A program made the position numbers and the translations under genes. Shown here piece by piece: positions 34,761 to 46,907 of a stretch of DNA of 64,000 nt; position 1 is the first letter of the stretch, and every line of letters starts with the position of its first letter. The notes beneath the pieces are model-generated. The model did no database searches. It was given only the letters and a program-made list of their open reading frames with translations, and was not told the DNA's origin. The stretch comes from JALYXI01 sp963716685 (lineage in GTDB: Bacteria > Acidobacteriota > Terriglobia > Bryobacterales > Bryobacteraceae). The stretch lies in NCBI GenBank assembly GCA_963716685.1, contig CAVQTR010000003.1:1984001-2048000 (forward strand), read 5' to 3'.

Positions 34761-35984
34761 TTGCCGGTGCGCCTGACTTTACTGTATGAAATCACAACGC
34801 AGCAGTGGCGCGCGCTCTTTGCCGCCCAGGCCGGCTACATGCTTGATGCCATGGACGTTCTGCTTTACGTCTTTGCGCTCAATACGCTGCGCGCGCAGTT
34901 CGGTCTAACCAACGCTCAGGCGGGCCTGGTTAGTTCCATTACCCTGATCTTTTCCGCCGCTGGCGGTATCGTCGCCGGTCTTCTTGCTGACCGCTTCGGG
35001 CGCACCCGCCTCCTCGCCGCCACTATCCTCTGGTACTCCCTCGCATCCGCCGGTACAGCTACGACCACCGGACTTGCGAGCCTTCTGTTCTGGCGCGGTC
35101 TGGTCGGTTTCGGACTCGGCGGCGAATGGTCCGCGGGAGCCGTCCTCGTCGCCGAAACGTGGCCCGCCAAATACCGCGCCCGCGCCATCAGTTTTATGCA
35201 GGGCGGCTGGGCTCTGGGCTACCTGCTGGCCGCCGGTGTAACCGCGCTCATTCTGCCCCGCTTCGGCTGGCGCGTCCTGTTCCTCACCGGCCTGCTGCCC
35301 GCCCTTCTCGCGCTCGCCGTCCAGGGCGGAGTCGCCGAACCGGAAATCTGGCTGGCCCGCTCCCGCTCCCGCCAAAGCGCCCGTTTCCTCGATATTTTCC
35401 GCCCGCCGCTGCGCCGCCGCACAGTACTGGCCACCGCGCTCACCACCTCCGTCCTCTTCGCTTACTGGGGTCTGTTCACCTGGCTGCCCGGCTTCCTTTC
35501 GGCGCCACTTGCGGCAGGTGGGGCGGGCCTTTCCATCCTCCGCACCAGCGCCGCTCTCGTCCCCATGCAAATCGGCGCTTTCGCCGGCTACGTCTCCTTC
35601 GGCTGGATCGCCGATCGCTTCGGCCGCACCCGCACCTTCGTCTTCTATATGCTGGCCGCGGCCGCGCTCACTCCCATCTACGGTTCCTCGCGTTCCGAAA
35701 CGGCCCTCGTCTGGATCGGCCCGCTCATCGGCTTCTTCGGCTCCGGCTATTTCAGCCTCTTCGGCGCTATGCTCGCCGAACTCTATCCCGTCTCCATCCG
35801 CGCCGCGGCCCAGGGCTTCACCTACAACTTCGGCCGCGCCCTCAGCGCCTTCGCGCCCTTCCTCGTCGGCACCATTGCCGATTCCCGCGGCATCGGCGCC
35901 GCCCTCGCCATCAATGCCGCCTTTTTTTTGCTCGGCGCCATTCTTATTTTCACGGTCCCCCAGGTCAACGAGATCGCCGCGTAA
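34761..35984 (+). CDS. major facilitator superfamily transporter (sugar/aromatic-acid type)
   Basis: A 407-residue protein with 12 predicted helices. It shows DAMDVLLYVFAL in the first helix, GLLADRFGRTRLL (the MFS loop 2-3 motif) and its repeat GWIADRFGRTRTFV, plus RGLVGFGLGGEWSAGAVLVAE. The pattern matches the SHS/AAHS-like group that moves aromatic acids or sugars. Substrate unknown. A TTG at 34761 is the first possible start after an in-frame TAA; GTG 34767 is an alternative. Confidence 0.8.
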   Translation: MPVRLTLLYEITTQQWRALFAAQAGYMLDAMDVLLYVFALNTLRAQFGLTNAQAGLVSSITLIFSAAGGIVAGLLADRFGRTRLLAATILWYSLASAGTATTTGLASLLFWRGLVGFGLGGEWSAGAVLVAETWPAKYRARAISFMQGGWALGYLLAAGVTALILPRFGWRVLFLTGLLPALLALAVQGGVAEPEIWLARSRSRQSARFLDIFRPPLRRRTVLATALTTSVLFAYWGLFTWLPGFLSAPLAAGGAGLSILRTSAALVPMQIGAFAGYVSFGWIADRFGRTRTFVFYMLAAAALTPIYGSSRSETALVWIGPLIGFFGSGYFSLFGAMLAELYPVSIRAAAQGFTYNFGRALSAFAPFLVGTIADSRGIGAALAINAAFFLLGAILIFTVPQVNEIAA

Positions 35985-36129
35985 ATTCCCCTTTTTCCCC
36001 GCACCCCCGCCAATATCCCCCGTATTCTTAGCGGACCACGAGATTTCTATTTGAATATCATTTCCGCCGTTCCGCGCCCGGGCTTTTTTGCCGCGGACTC
36101 CGCGTCACCGCGTACAATCTTGGGGTAAC

Positions 36130-38701
<2,572 letters not shown>

Positions 38702-38709
<8 letters not shown>

Positions 38710-39148
38710 ACCCGTCAAATTCGAGGGAACCACCCCCATCCTCCGCGTCGCCGATCTTGCTGTCAGCCTCGACTACTACGTTCGCGTCCTCGGCTTCCAG
38801 GTCAGATGGGAAGCGCCCGGGTTCGTCTGCGTTGCGCGTGACCGCTGCTCCCTGTTTCTCTGCGAAGGCGATCAAGGGCATCCCGGGTCCTGGGTCTGGA
38901 TCGGCGTGGAAGATGCCGCCGCGCTCTTCGCCGAATACCTGGCCAGCGGCGCCGTGATCCGCCATCCTCCAACCAACTACGACTGGGCGTATGAAATGCA
39001 GATCGCTGATCCCGACGGTAACGTCTTGCGCATGGGCTCCGATTCACGAGACAACGAGCCCCTCGGCGAATTTCTCGATATGAAAGGCAATCGCTGGTCC
39101 CCGCAACTCGACGGAAAATGGCTCCTCGTTCCCGGCACCCAAACCTAA
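38702..39148 (+). CDS. VOC (glyoxalase/bleomycin-resistance) family protein
   Basis: A 148-residue protein beginning at an ATG that overlaps the kinase stop by eight bases. It has TPILRVADLAVSLDYYVRVLGF and AYEMQIADPDGNVLRMG, the two beta-alpha-beta-beta-beta modules of the vicinal-oxygen-chelate fold. Possible ligands include Glu and His residues, but no activity can be deduced. Its coupling to the kinase is unexplained. Confidence 0.8.
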
Positions 39149-39243
39149 TCACAACCGCAAACAGCCGCTTTCCCTTTGTTTTCACCAAACGCAGCGGGCT
39201 GCTCGAATTCTGCCTGCTAACGTGAGGCCGAAAGGGTATCACT

Positions 39244-39818
39244 ATGTCATCCGCTGCTCAGATCAACGCGAACCGCACTAATTCCGAGTCCTCCACCGGA
39301 CCCAAAACCGAAGCCGGCAAAGCCAAATCCAGCCTGAACGCCTTCAAGCACGGCCTCGCCAGTGGCAAACTCATCATCGAGGGCGAAAGCCGTGAAGACT
39401 TCAACGCGATGAAGAACGACCTCCGCTTCGAGTACCACCCCAACACCACCACCGAAGAATTCCTCATCGAAAAGATGGCGATGTCGCTCTGGTTCGCCCG
39501 CCGCGCCATGGTCGCGCAATCCGTGACGCTCAACAACGCTCCAGACGACGATTTCTTCCCCGAAAGAAACTCGCCCTCATGATCCGCTACCAGGCCGTCC
39601 ATGACCGCGCCTTCTACAAAGCACTGGAGACATTGCGCAAACTGCAAAAAGAGCGCAGCCAAAACAAGCTCGTTCAGAACATTGGCTTCGTTCAGAAAGC
39701 CTCCGCGGAAGAGCTCTGGGACTTCGCCGTCGAACAGCACAAAAAGCAGTATCCCGGCGAACCTTTCCCTGAATTCAGCCCCGAAGAGAAGGCCAAACTG
39801 ATCGAATCGCTCCGCTAA
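39244..39818 (+). pseudogene. small conserved hypothetical protein, split by one-base deletion
   Basis: The two halves (39244-39582 and 39579-39818) align as one 191-residue protein. The N-terminus NANRTNSESSTGPKTEAGKA and AFKHGLASG match an Acidobacterial family of unknown function. One A has been lost from the expected GAAAAGAAA (near 39564), so the first frame stops early. The second half restarts at an ATG that overlaps that stop (ATGA), so coupled translation of two pieces is possible. Homopolymer loss also fits sequencing error. Confidence 0.7.
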
Positions 39819-39874
39819 TCTGCAAAACACCCCTCCAAACTAACCGCCTCGCCAACCCGCAAGCCCCAGCTCCC

Positions 39875-39995
39875 GCTGCACTCCCGTAAACAGCCCCGAA
39901 ACTCCCGCCAAAACGCGTTCACAACCTGCGCGAGATCCCTAAACGCTTCCAGCTCAACCCTCTACAGGCATCCCAAACCGCCGGCTGCACTCCCG
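39875..39995. repeat. 12-bp direct repeat upstream of the orphan gene
   Basis: GCTGCACTCCCG occurs exactly at 39875-39886 and 39984-39995, and ACTCCCG occurs a third time at 39901-39907. The region is pyrimidine-rich and has no gene. It may be chance in a C-rich tract or a regulator-binding direct repeat; the second copy ends five bases before the TATGCT at 40001-40006. Confidence 0.3.
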
Positions 39996-40015
39996 CCCGC
40001 TATGCTCCAATCAGA

Positions 40016-43000
40016 ATGAGCGAGAAGATCACCAAGTTTCAGCCCAACCGCACCATGTCCCTCCGCGGATTCGACGCGCTGGGCGCTTCCGCCTCCCTCC
40101 ATTCCGCCACCGCCACCGGCTTTCAGGTCTCCGGAACCTTTCGCGATGCCGCCGATTTCGCCGTCTGTATCCTATGGGACGCCGACAACTTCTATGAGCA
40201 CCCCCACCTGAAATACCTGCCCGATTTCAACCTCAAAGGCGCCGTTCTCGCCTTCGATCTCTCCTACACCTCGGGCCTCCAGCCCATCGACTCCCGCAAA
40301 TACAACTGGATCGACTGGGCCACCCTCGATTACATCCCGGCAGACTCGGCCGCTATGCCCTCAAAAGTCCGCCTCTGGGACAACGCCATGCTCCAAAGCG
40401 GCGCCTTCACCGCCGCCACCGGCCAATTCACACTCGTCACCACGGCGGCCGGTCTGCAGTCCTACGACCGCATCACCCTCTTCTTTCAGAACTACGCCTA
40501 CGACTTCATCGTTCCCCCCCAGAACGCGAGCGTCGAATACCCCTTCTTCGCCGGCGGCGCGGGCGCGTCCCACACGGTCACCGTCGCTACCCGCAACTAC
40601 ACCCACATCGAGACCGGAGCCGGCGGCGAAAGCAGTGCTCAAGTCGCATCCGCTCTGGTCGCACTCATTAACGCCGGCTCCGGCGATCCGCAGGTCACCG
40701 CTGCAATCGGCAGCGCCTCCAATTCCGTGCTCCTCACCGCGCAGCCCGGACAGTCCGGTTCCGGCGTCGCGCTCACCGCCACCGGCAATATCGGCACCAC
40801 CCTCCTCGCCACCTCATTGAGCGATGTCGCGCTCGCTCTCTCCCAGGAGATCAACTCCACCGACTGGTGGACCACCAACGCCGGCTTCCCCCTCCGCTCC
40901 TTCGCTTCCGGCAACACCTTCTCTGTCACCTCCGCGCGCTATGGTCTTCTCTCCACGTCAGGCACCGCTGTTACGTGGGTTTCCGGAACCCGTTTCACTG
41001 GCATCCTGCCCGGTTCCACCATTACCATCGCCGGCATCCTCTATACGGTTGCCGCCGTCAACGGACCCGCCTCCCTCACGCTCACCGCTTCCGCTGGCTC
41101 CCAAACCAGCGCCCGCTACGTTGCCGATTGCGGCGGCATCGACGGCAACATGATCCAGCTCTACCTGCTTAACAAGACCCCGACCCTCACTGCCGCCCAG
41201 ACCACCGTCCGCCTTTCCGGTGGTTCCTCCGCCGCCACCTGGCGCTGCACTCTGGATTTCACTGCCCTCGGCATCGACATGCTCCGCCAGTGCTGGCTCA
41301 CGTTCGCCCCCGCGCTCGCCGATTCCGCCGCCTTCACCACCACTGAATGGCAGGCCACCTTCTCCAACTGGTCTCTGACAGACCCGAACAACGTCTGCAC
41401 TCTCTCCGTCGCCGGCCCTAACAGCGTCCGCGTCGAAGAGGACAGCACCGCCTGCACCTTCACCGGCAACTGGGTCTTCGAAGAGGGCTTCTTCTCCGGC
41501 GGCGGCGCGGTCTCCTCCAAAACCACGAACGATTCCGTGACGGTCCGCTACTCCTGCACCCAGACGCACGAGCTCTACCTCGGAACGTCTCTATACCCCG
41601 GCCGCTGCACGAAAGTCGGGGTCCGCCTGGACGGCGACACCGAAACCGTCCTCAACTGTTCTCTGGTGAACGAGCCTGCGGTCAACACGCGCCGCCATCT
41701 GCGCGGCTCCGTCGCGCCCGGCACCCACACCGTGACCCTCCGCGTTCTCGATTCCAAACCCTTTTACTTCGATTTCATCGAGGCCGCCGTGCTCTCCGAT
41801 ATCCCGGCGCCACCGCCAGCGCGTTCCCAACTCTCGCCCGCCCTCGACTACAGCACCGACCATTCCTGGAAACTGCCTCCCGCCCGCATCCTGTGGATCT
41901 TCGACAACCTCGGTTTCGCCGGCCCCGTGAACCAGTACATCGGCATTTTCTGGTGGAACCAGCGCACCAATCCCACCGCCGTGTTCCCCTCGCTCACCGT
42001 TGCCTTCAACGGAACGTGGGCTGCCGGTGACACGGTCCAGCTCAATTTCGGGACCGTGCTCGCCAAGACGGTATTTCCGCAGGACACGACTGCCACCATC
42101 GCCGCCCACTTCGCCGCCTTCATTAACGGAACCCTCATCGGTGCCTGGGCCAGCGCTTCCGGCAACGTCCTGACTGTCACCCTGCGCTCGCCTGCCTACA
42201 GCTTCACCTTTTCGCAATCCTTCACGTCCGCCGCCGGAACCGTTACCGCTCCATCGGCCTTTTCCGCCGGAAGCGTGGGCGCCTGGATCGTCGATCCCAC
42301 CCAGTCCCCCGCGCTCAACCGCGGCGCGCGCGACTGGCATTCCGACCTCTACGCCGAGTGCCGCTCCCGCAACCGCGAAGTCGTCACCTCCGGCTCCATG
42401 GAACTCGTCCATCCTCCTGATTCCTTCGTCGCCCTCTATCCCGATGGCCAGCCCGTCACTACCGCGAACAACCTTGACGGCGTCTACTCCCTGCAGTGCT
42501 CCCCCGGCTCCCTCATGCGCGCCTACCAGTGCGCCATGTTCGACTGCATCACCGATCTGCAAAACGCCGCCGGCCTCGTCCCCGGCATCCAGTTCGGCGA
42601 ATATCTCTGGTGGTTCTTCACCAATTACTCCGCCACCCACACCCAGGGAGGCATGGCCTTTTTCGACGCCGAAACCACCGCGGCTGCCCAAACCGCCCTC
42701 GGCCGCCCGCTCCATCGTTTCCTCGGGCCCAATGACGATCCCAGCGTCAACGCCTCAGCCGATGCCATCTTCCTCCGCAACCGTCTTCGCGATCACGTCG
42801 CCGCCATCGGCGCGCATGTCCGCTCACGCTACCCCGCCGCGCAGCTCGAAATGCTTTTCGCCGCCGATGTGAATTACCCCGTACCCGCGGGACCCGTCGG
42901 GGGCGCGCTCAACCACTTCATCAATTTCCCAGTCGAATGGGGCAGTCACACCACGGCCGGTTTCCACCGCCTGAAAGTGGAAGCGCTCTCCTTCGGCGCC

Positions 43001-43243
43001 TCGCGCAATCTCGATCTCGCCCGCACCGCCGTCCAGTTCCCCCTCACCCTCGACTGGCCGCTCGCCGCCATCCGCTATCTGGTCCCCATCTTCGTCCACA
43101 GCTGTCCCTGGGAAAAGGAATTGGCCATGGCCTTTGCCGCTCATATCCCTGTAATTAATCTGTGGGCTTTTGATCAGATGTGCATTTTTGGCCTGCAGTT
43201 TTTAGCTGTGCGTAATCAGGCCCGCAGCGCTTCCCAGGGCTGA
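40016..43243 (+). CDS. 1,075-residue protein of unknown function, phage-tail-like modules and C-terminal TIM-barrel-like region
   Basis: No signal peptide is seen. Residues 1-130 form an unrecognised N-terminal module. Around 170-260 and 655-740 are beta-rich segments of the type T-V-x-I-G-x-x-Y... LINAGSGDPQVTA...LTA, seen in phage tail and surface proteins. A carbohydrate-binding-like jellyroll lies about 470-600 (GNWVFEEGFFSGG to TVTLRVLDSKPFYFDFIE). From about 755 the protein resembles a glycosidase-type TIM barrel (GEYLWWFF at 861, LEMLFAADVNY at 943). A TATGCT hexamer nine bases before the ATG may give a leaderless message. Function unknown. No phage structural genes adjoin it. Confidence 0.5.
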   Translation: MSEKITKFQPNRTMSLRGFDALGASASLHSATATGFQVSGTFRDAADFAVCILWDADNFYEHPHLKYLPDFNLKGAVLAFDLSYTSGLQPIDSRKYNWIDWATLDYIPADSAAMPSKVRLWDNAMLQSGAFTAATGQFTLVTTAAGLQSYDRITLFFQNYAYDFIVPPQNASVEYPFFAGGAGASHTVTVATRNYTHIETGAGGESSAQVASALVALINAGSGDPQVTAAIGSASNSVLLTAQPGQSGSGVALTATGNIGTTLLATSLSDVALALSQEINSTDWWTTNAGFPLRSFASGNTFSVTSARYGLLSTSGTAVTWVSGTRFTGILPGSTITIAGILYTVAAVNGPASLTLTASAGSQTSARYVADCGGIDGNMIQLYLLNKTPTLTAAQTTVRLSGGSSAATWRCTLDFTALGIDMLRQCWLTFAPALADSAAFTTTEWQATFSNWSLTDPNNVCTLSVAGPNSVRVEEDSTACTFTGNWVFEEGFFSGGGAVSSKTTNDSVTVRYSCTQTHELYLGTSLYPGRCTKVGVRLDGDTETVLNCSLVNEPAVNTRRHLRGSVAPGTHTVTLRVLDSKPFYFDFIEAAVLSDIPAPPPARSQLSPALDYSTDHSWKLPPARILWIFDNLGFAGPVNQYIGIFWWNQRTNPTAVFPSLTVAFNGTWAAGDTVQLNFGTVLAKTVFPQDTTATIAAHFAAFINGTLIGAWASASGNVLTVTLRSPAYSFTFSQSFTSAAGTVTAPSAFSAGSVGAWIVDPTQSPALNRGARDWHSDLYAECRSRNREVVTSGSMELVHPPDSFVALYPDGQPVTTANNLDGVYSLQCSPGSLMRAYQCAMFDCITDLQNAAGLVPGIQFGEYLWWFFTNYSATHTQGGMAFFDAETTAAAQTALGRPLHRFLGPNDDPSVNASADAIFLRNRLRDHVAAIGAHVRSRYPAAQLEMLFAADVNYPVPAGPVGGALNHFINFPVEWGSHTTAGFHRLKVEALSFGASRNLDLARTAVQFPLTLDWPLAAIRYLVPIFVHSCPWEKELAMAFAAHIPVINLWAFDQMCIFGLQFLAVRNQARSASQG

Positions 43244-43376
43244 TATCGGAATATTCGGCCTTTTTACCCGGGCTCCTTCAGCGTCGTTATCGAAATGTAA
43301 CAGTTCCTCTCCTGTTGGCTAACTGTACGGATGCGAAGGTTTTATACGTGCGCGCTGCTTTCCGGTAATACGTCGA

Positions 43377-43406
43377 TTGACATCCGCGATTTGCGTCCGC
43401 TATAGT
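43377..43406 (+). promoter_or_regulatory. rpsA promoter
   Basis: TTGACA (43377-43382) and TATAGT (43401-43406) with 18-base spacing predict a start near 43413, giving a 5' leader of about 110 bases before rpsA. The leader ends in a GAGGAG ribosome-binding site (43511-43516). Leader-based autoregulation is known for S1 in E. coli; no conserved structure was recognised here. Confidence 0.7.
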
Positions 43407-43523
43407 TCTTAAAACTGCGTATTTTCAGTTGCTTACTGTAACCACTCCGTATTGTTCTCTTCGTCGAGCCAACAGAGCGTTATTCGGATCGTGACCTGAT
43501 CAGTAGGCCTGAGGAGTATGGCA

Positions 43524-45269
43524 ATGGCCGAGAACGAGACCCCTGAGCAGTTCCCATCCCCCGGCGCTCCGGCAGCCGCTCAGCCCGGCGTTGAGGAAGA
43601 CTATGAACACCTGCTCGACGACTACAGCCACTTCGTCCCTCCCGCCGAGGACGAGCTGCTGCAGGGACGTGTTCTAAAAGTAACGCCCAAAGACGTTATC
43701 GTCGACTTTGCCTACAAGTCCGAAGGCATCGTCCCCATCGAGCAGTTCACCAGCCCCTCCGGCGAAATCAGCGTCAAGCCCGGCGACCTCATCGACGTCA
43801 TGGTCGATCACCATGCCGAGCGTGTCGAAGGCTACGTCACCCTCTCCCACGAAAAGGCCGCTCGCCTGCGCATCTGGGATGATCTCGAAGCCGCCTTCGA
43901 ACAGCAGCTCACCATCTCCGGACGCATCCTCGGACGCGTCAAGGGCGGCATGTCCGTCGATGTCGGTCTCACCGCCTTCATGCCCGGCTCGCAGATCGAT
44001 GTCCGCCCGCTTCGCAACGTGGACAGCCTCGTCGGTCAGGACGTCCCCGTCAAAATCATCAAGCTCAACCGCCGCCGCGGCAATGTGGTGGTGTCCCGCC
44101 GCTCCGCCGTCGAGCAGGAAGTCAATGAGCGCAAATCCGTCACGCTCGAACATCTGGCGGAAGGCGCGGTCGTCACCGGCTTCGTCAAGAATCTAACCGA
44201 TTACGGCGCGTTCGTCGATCTCGGCGGCATTGATGGCCTGCTCCATGTCACCGATATGTCGCACGGCCGCGTCGGCCATCCCTCGGAAATCCTGCAGCCC
44301 GGCGATCAGATCACCGCCCAGGTGCTCAAGTACGAGCCTCAGAAGGAACGCATCTCCCTCGGGATGAAACAGCTGCTGCCCGATCCATGGGAGAACATCG
44401 AAGAGCGCTATCCGGTTAACTCCCGCGTCATCGGCCGCGTCGTCAACGTCGCCGATTACGGCGCCTTCGTCGAACTCGAACCCGGCGTCGAAGGGCTCAT
44501 CCACGTCAGCGAAATGACGTGGTCCCGGCGCATGAAGCACCCCTCCAAAGTCGTCAAGCCCGGCGATCAGGTGGAAACCGTTATCCTCGAAGTCCATCCC
44601 AAAGAGCGCCGCATCTCGCTCGGCCTCAAACAGCTGGAAGCCAATCCCTGGAGCACCATCGAGGAGCGCTACAGCATCGGTTCCGTCGTCGAAGGCCGCG
44701 TGCGCAACATGACCGATTTCGGCGCGTTCATCGAAATCGAGGAAGGCATCGACGGCCTCGTCCATGTCTCCGATCTCTCGTGGACGAAACGCGTTAAGCA
44801 TCCTTCGGAAGTCCTGCGCAAAGGTTCCATCACGCAGGCCGTCATTCTCGGAATCGACGCCAAGGCCCGCCGGCTCTCGCTCGGCATCAAACAGCTCCAG
44901 CCCGACGCCTGGGAAACCTATTTCCAGCACCACAATGTCAACGACGTGGTGCACGGGAAGGTTTGCCGCCTCGCCAGCTTTGGCGCCTTCGTCGAACTCG
45001 CCGAAGGTGTCGAAGGGCTCTGCCACTTTTCCGAAATCCCCGGCTACTCCGGACGCAAGGCCGAACCGCCTCCCGTACAGCCCGGTCAGGAATTCGATTT
45101 CAAGATCATCCGCATGAACGAGGAAGAGAAGAAGATCGGTTTGAGCCTCAAAGCCGTAGTCGAAGATGAGGAGCGCAGCCGCCTCGACGACTACCAGCGT
45201 CAGGCCGCCGCCGCCACCTCCCGCCTCGGACAGTTCCGCGCCGCCGGCGACCGCAGCGGTCAGGAATAA
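43524..45269 (+). CDS. rpsA: 30S ribosomal protein S1
   Basis: A 581-residue protein with six S1 (OB-fold) repeats. The first two are divergent and bind the ribosome; repeats 3-6 carry DYGAFVD, DYGAFVEL, DFGAFIEI and SFGAFVEL, the RNA-binding type. The second ATG (43524) is chosen because the GAGGAG at 43511-43516 is seven bases away, whereas only one base separates it from the ATG at 43518. The protein anchors mRNA to the small subunit. It is followed by an IHF/HU gene, the same order as in Proteobacteria. Confidence 0.95.
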   Translation: MAENETPEQFPSPGAPAAAQPGVEEDYEHLLDDYSHFVPPAEDELLQGRVLKVTPKDVIVDFAYKSEGIVPIEQFTSPSGEISVKPGDLIDVMVDHHAERVEGYVTLSHEKAARLRIWDDLEAAFEQQLTISGRILGRVKGGMSVDVGLTAFMPGSQIDVRPLRNVDSLVGQDVPVKIIKLNRRRGNVVVSRRSAVEQEVNERKSVTLEHLAEGAVVTGFVKNLTDYGAFVDLGGIDGLLHVTDMSHGRVGHPSEILQPGDQITAQVLKYEPQKERISLGMKQLLPDPWENIEERYPVNSRVIGRVVNVADYGAFVELEPGVEGLIHVSEMTWSRRMKHPSKVVKPGDQVETVILEVHPKERRISLGLKQLEANPWSTIEERYSIGSVVEGRVRNMTDFGAFIEIEEGIDGLVHVSDLSWTKRVKHPSEVLRKGSITQAVILGIDAKARRLSLGIKQLQPDAWETYFQHHNVNDVVHGKVCRLASFGAFVELAEGVEGLCHFSEIPGYSGRKAEPPPVQPGQEFDFKIIRMNEEEKKIGLSLKAVVEDEERSRLDDYQRQAAAATSRLGQFRAAGDRSGQE

Positions 45270-45346
45270 AACCTGTGATTGCCAAAACCGGCCCTTTCAG
45301 GCGATACTGAGTTTCTCGCTAATCGCTTGATAAAGGAGACCTTGGG

Positions 45347-45685
45347 ATGACGAAAGCCGACCTGATTGAAGAAGTCTCGCGCGTGGTCGAGATGACCAGG
45401 AAAGACGCCGAAGTCATCGTAGAAGCGATATTCGACAGCATTGTGCGTGCCCTTCGCGGCGGTGACAAGATCGAAATTCGTGGTTTCGGCAGCTTCCGTA
45501 CCCGCCAGCGCCAGCCCCGCGTTGGCCGCAATCCCAAAACCGGAACCCGTGTCGAGGTTCCCGCCAAGAAGATCCCCTACTTCAAGCCCAGCAAGGAACT
45601 GAAGGACGTCGTCAACGGCACCCGGCCCAAAAAGAAGGACTCGGTTCCCGTCGAAGAGATCTCCGAAGAACCGGTTGCCGACTGA
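45347..45685 (+). CDS. HU/IHF-family DNA-binding protein (IHF beta-like)
   Basis: A 112-residue protein with the HU fold: EIRGFGSFRTR, the arm tip GRNPKTGTRVEVPAKKIPYFKP, and an acidic C-terminal tail (VPVEEISEEPVAD) of about 18 residues. Its place directly after rpsA matches ihfB in other bacteria. A ribosome-binding site AAAGGAGA precedes the ATG. It may pair with the HU at 29284. Confidence 0.9.
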   Translation: MTKADLIEEVSRVVEMTRKDAEVIVEAIFDSIVRALRGGDKIEIRGFGSFRTRQRQPRVGRNPKTGTRVEVPAKKIPYFKPSKELKDVVNGTRPKKKDSVPVEEISEEPVAD

Positions 45686-45690
45686 ATTCC

Positions 45691-46176
45691 GTGGACTACC
45701 TCTGGAGTCCCTGGCGCTACCGCTACATCACCGCGGAAAAACCCAAATCCGACTGCGTCTTCTGTGATATAGCTAATTCGTTCGATGATGAGGCGAATTT
45801 GGTGATATATCGCGCATTGCACAATTACGTCCTGCTGAACCGTTATCCCTATTCCAGCGGCCATCTGATGATCGTGCCTTTTCAGCACGTCGCCAGTCTG
45901 GCCGAAGCCGCCGAACCGGTTTCTGCGGAAATGATGCTGCTGATGCGCCGCCTCGAACTCTCCCTTCGCGAGGTCTATCGTCCGGGCGGCCTCAACCTCG
46001 GCATGAATCTCGGTGAGAGCGCCGGAGCCGGCGTCGCCGGTCACATCCACATGCACATGCTGCCGCGCTGGGCCGGCGACGCCAATTTCATGACCACCAC
46101 AGCCGAAACCCGTGTCATCCCCGAAGAACTTCCCATCACGTACAGCAAATTGAAGGAAGCATGCGCGCGCTGGTAG
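45691..46176 (+). CDS. HIT-family nucleotide hydrolase/transferase
   Basis: A 161-residue protein starting at GTG. It has the HIT triad HIHMHMLPRW, an N-terminal CVFCDI zinc-type motif, and RYPYSSGHLMIVP. Such proteins cleave nucleotide phosphoanhydrides, often diadenosine polyphosphates. It overlaps the start of the aquaglyceroporin gene by 16 bases. Confidence 0.88.
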   Translation: MDYLWSPWRYRYITAEKPKSDCVFCDIANSFDDEANLVIYRALHNYVLLNRYPYSSGHLMIVPFQHVASLAEAAEPVSAEMMLLMRRLELSLREVYRPGGLNLGMNLGESAGAGVAGHIHMHMLPRWAGDANFMTTTAETRVIPEELPITYSKLKEACARW

Positions 46177-46907
46177 CCGAATTCCTCGGCACGCTCGTGC
46201 TTATACTCTTCGGCGCGGGTGTCGTCGCCATGACGGTCCTGTTCGGTAAAGGGCTGCCCGGCGAAGTGGTCAATGGCGGCTATACCAACATCACGCTTGC
46301 CTGGGGTCTTGGCGTCACCATGGGCATCTATGTGGCGAACCGCGCTTCCGGCGCCCACTTAAATCCGGCCGTCACCATCAGCCTTGCCGTGTTCCGAGGC
46401 TTCCCGTGGCGTCAGGTCGCGCCTTACATTCTGGCGCAGACCCTCGGCGCCTTCTGCGCCGCCGCTTTGGTCTATTGGAATTACCGCCCGGCCTTCGAAG
46501 CCTTCGATCCCGGCCTTACTCACACCGCCGGCATCTTCACCACATTCCCCGCTTTTCCCGCGCAGCCCATGGCAGGCCTGCTTGACCAGGTGATTGGCAC
46601 CGCCTTGCTCATGTTCCTGATCCTCGCCATCGGCGAACAGGCGACCGATCTCGGCCCCATTCTCGTCGGACTTATCGTCGTAGCCATCGGCATGGCTTTC
46701 GGCGGCATGCACGGCTACGCCATCAATCCCGCCCGCGATTTCGGCCCGCGCCTCTTCACCGTGGTTGCCGGGTTCCGCAACAACGGGCTCACCGATGGCC
46801 CGCTCGTCTTCTGGGTCCCGATTGTCGGACCGATTGTCGGCGGTCTCCTCGGCAGCGCCGCCTGGCATTTCACTCTCGGCCAGCGTCCGAACCCAACCGC
46901 CGCTTAG
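46161..46907 (+). CDS. MIP-family aquaglyceroporin (GlpF-like)
   Basis: A 248-residue channel with six helices and both half-helix NPA motifs: ASGAHLNPAVT and GYAINPARDFGPRLF. The Asp after the second NPA (NPARD) is typical of glycerol facilitators rather than pure water channels. It has no glycerol kinase partner here. The start overlaps the HIT gene, and its stop overlaps the convergent TetR gene by four bases. Confidence 0.9.
   Translation: MRALVAEFLGTLVLILFGAGVVAMTVLFGKGLPGEVVNGGYTNITLAWGLGVTMGIYVANRASGAHLNPAVTISLAVFRGFPWRQVAPYILAQTLGAFCAAALVYWNYRPAFEAFDPGLTHTAGIFTTFPAFPAQPMAGLLDQVIGTALLMFLILAIGEQATDLGPILVGLIVVAIGMAFGGMHGYAINPARDFGPRLFTVVAGFRNNGLTDGPLVFWVPIVGPIVGGLLGSAAWHFTLGQRPNPTAA

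Noticed and set aside
41591..42715. 374-residue antisense frame in the orphan gene
   Set aside because: Gly/Glu/Val-rich shadow; the plus frame is continuous over 3.2 kb with globular composition.
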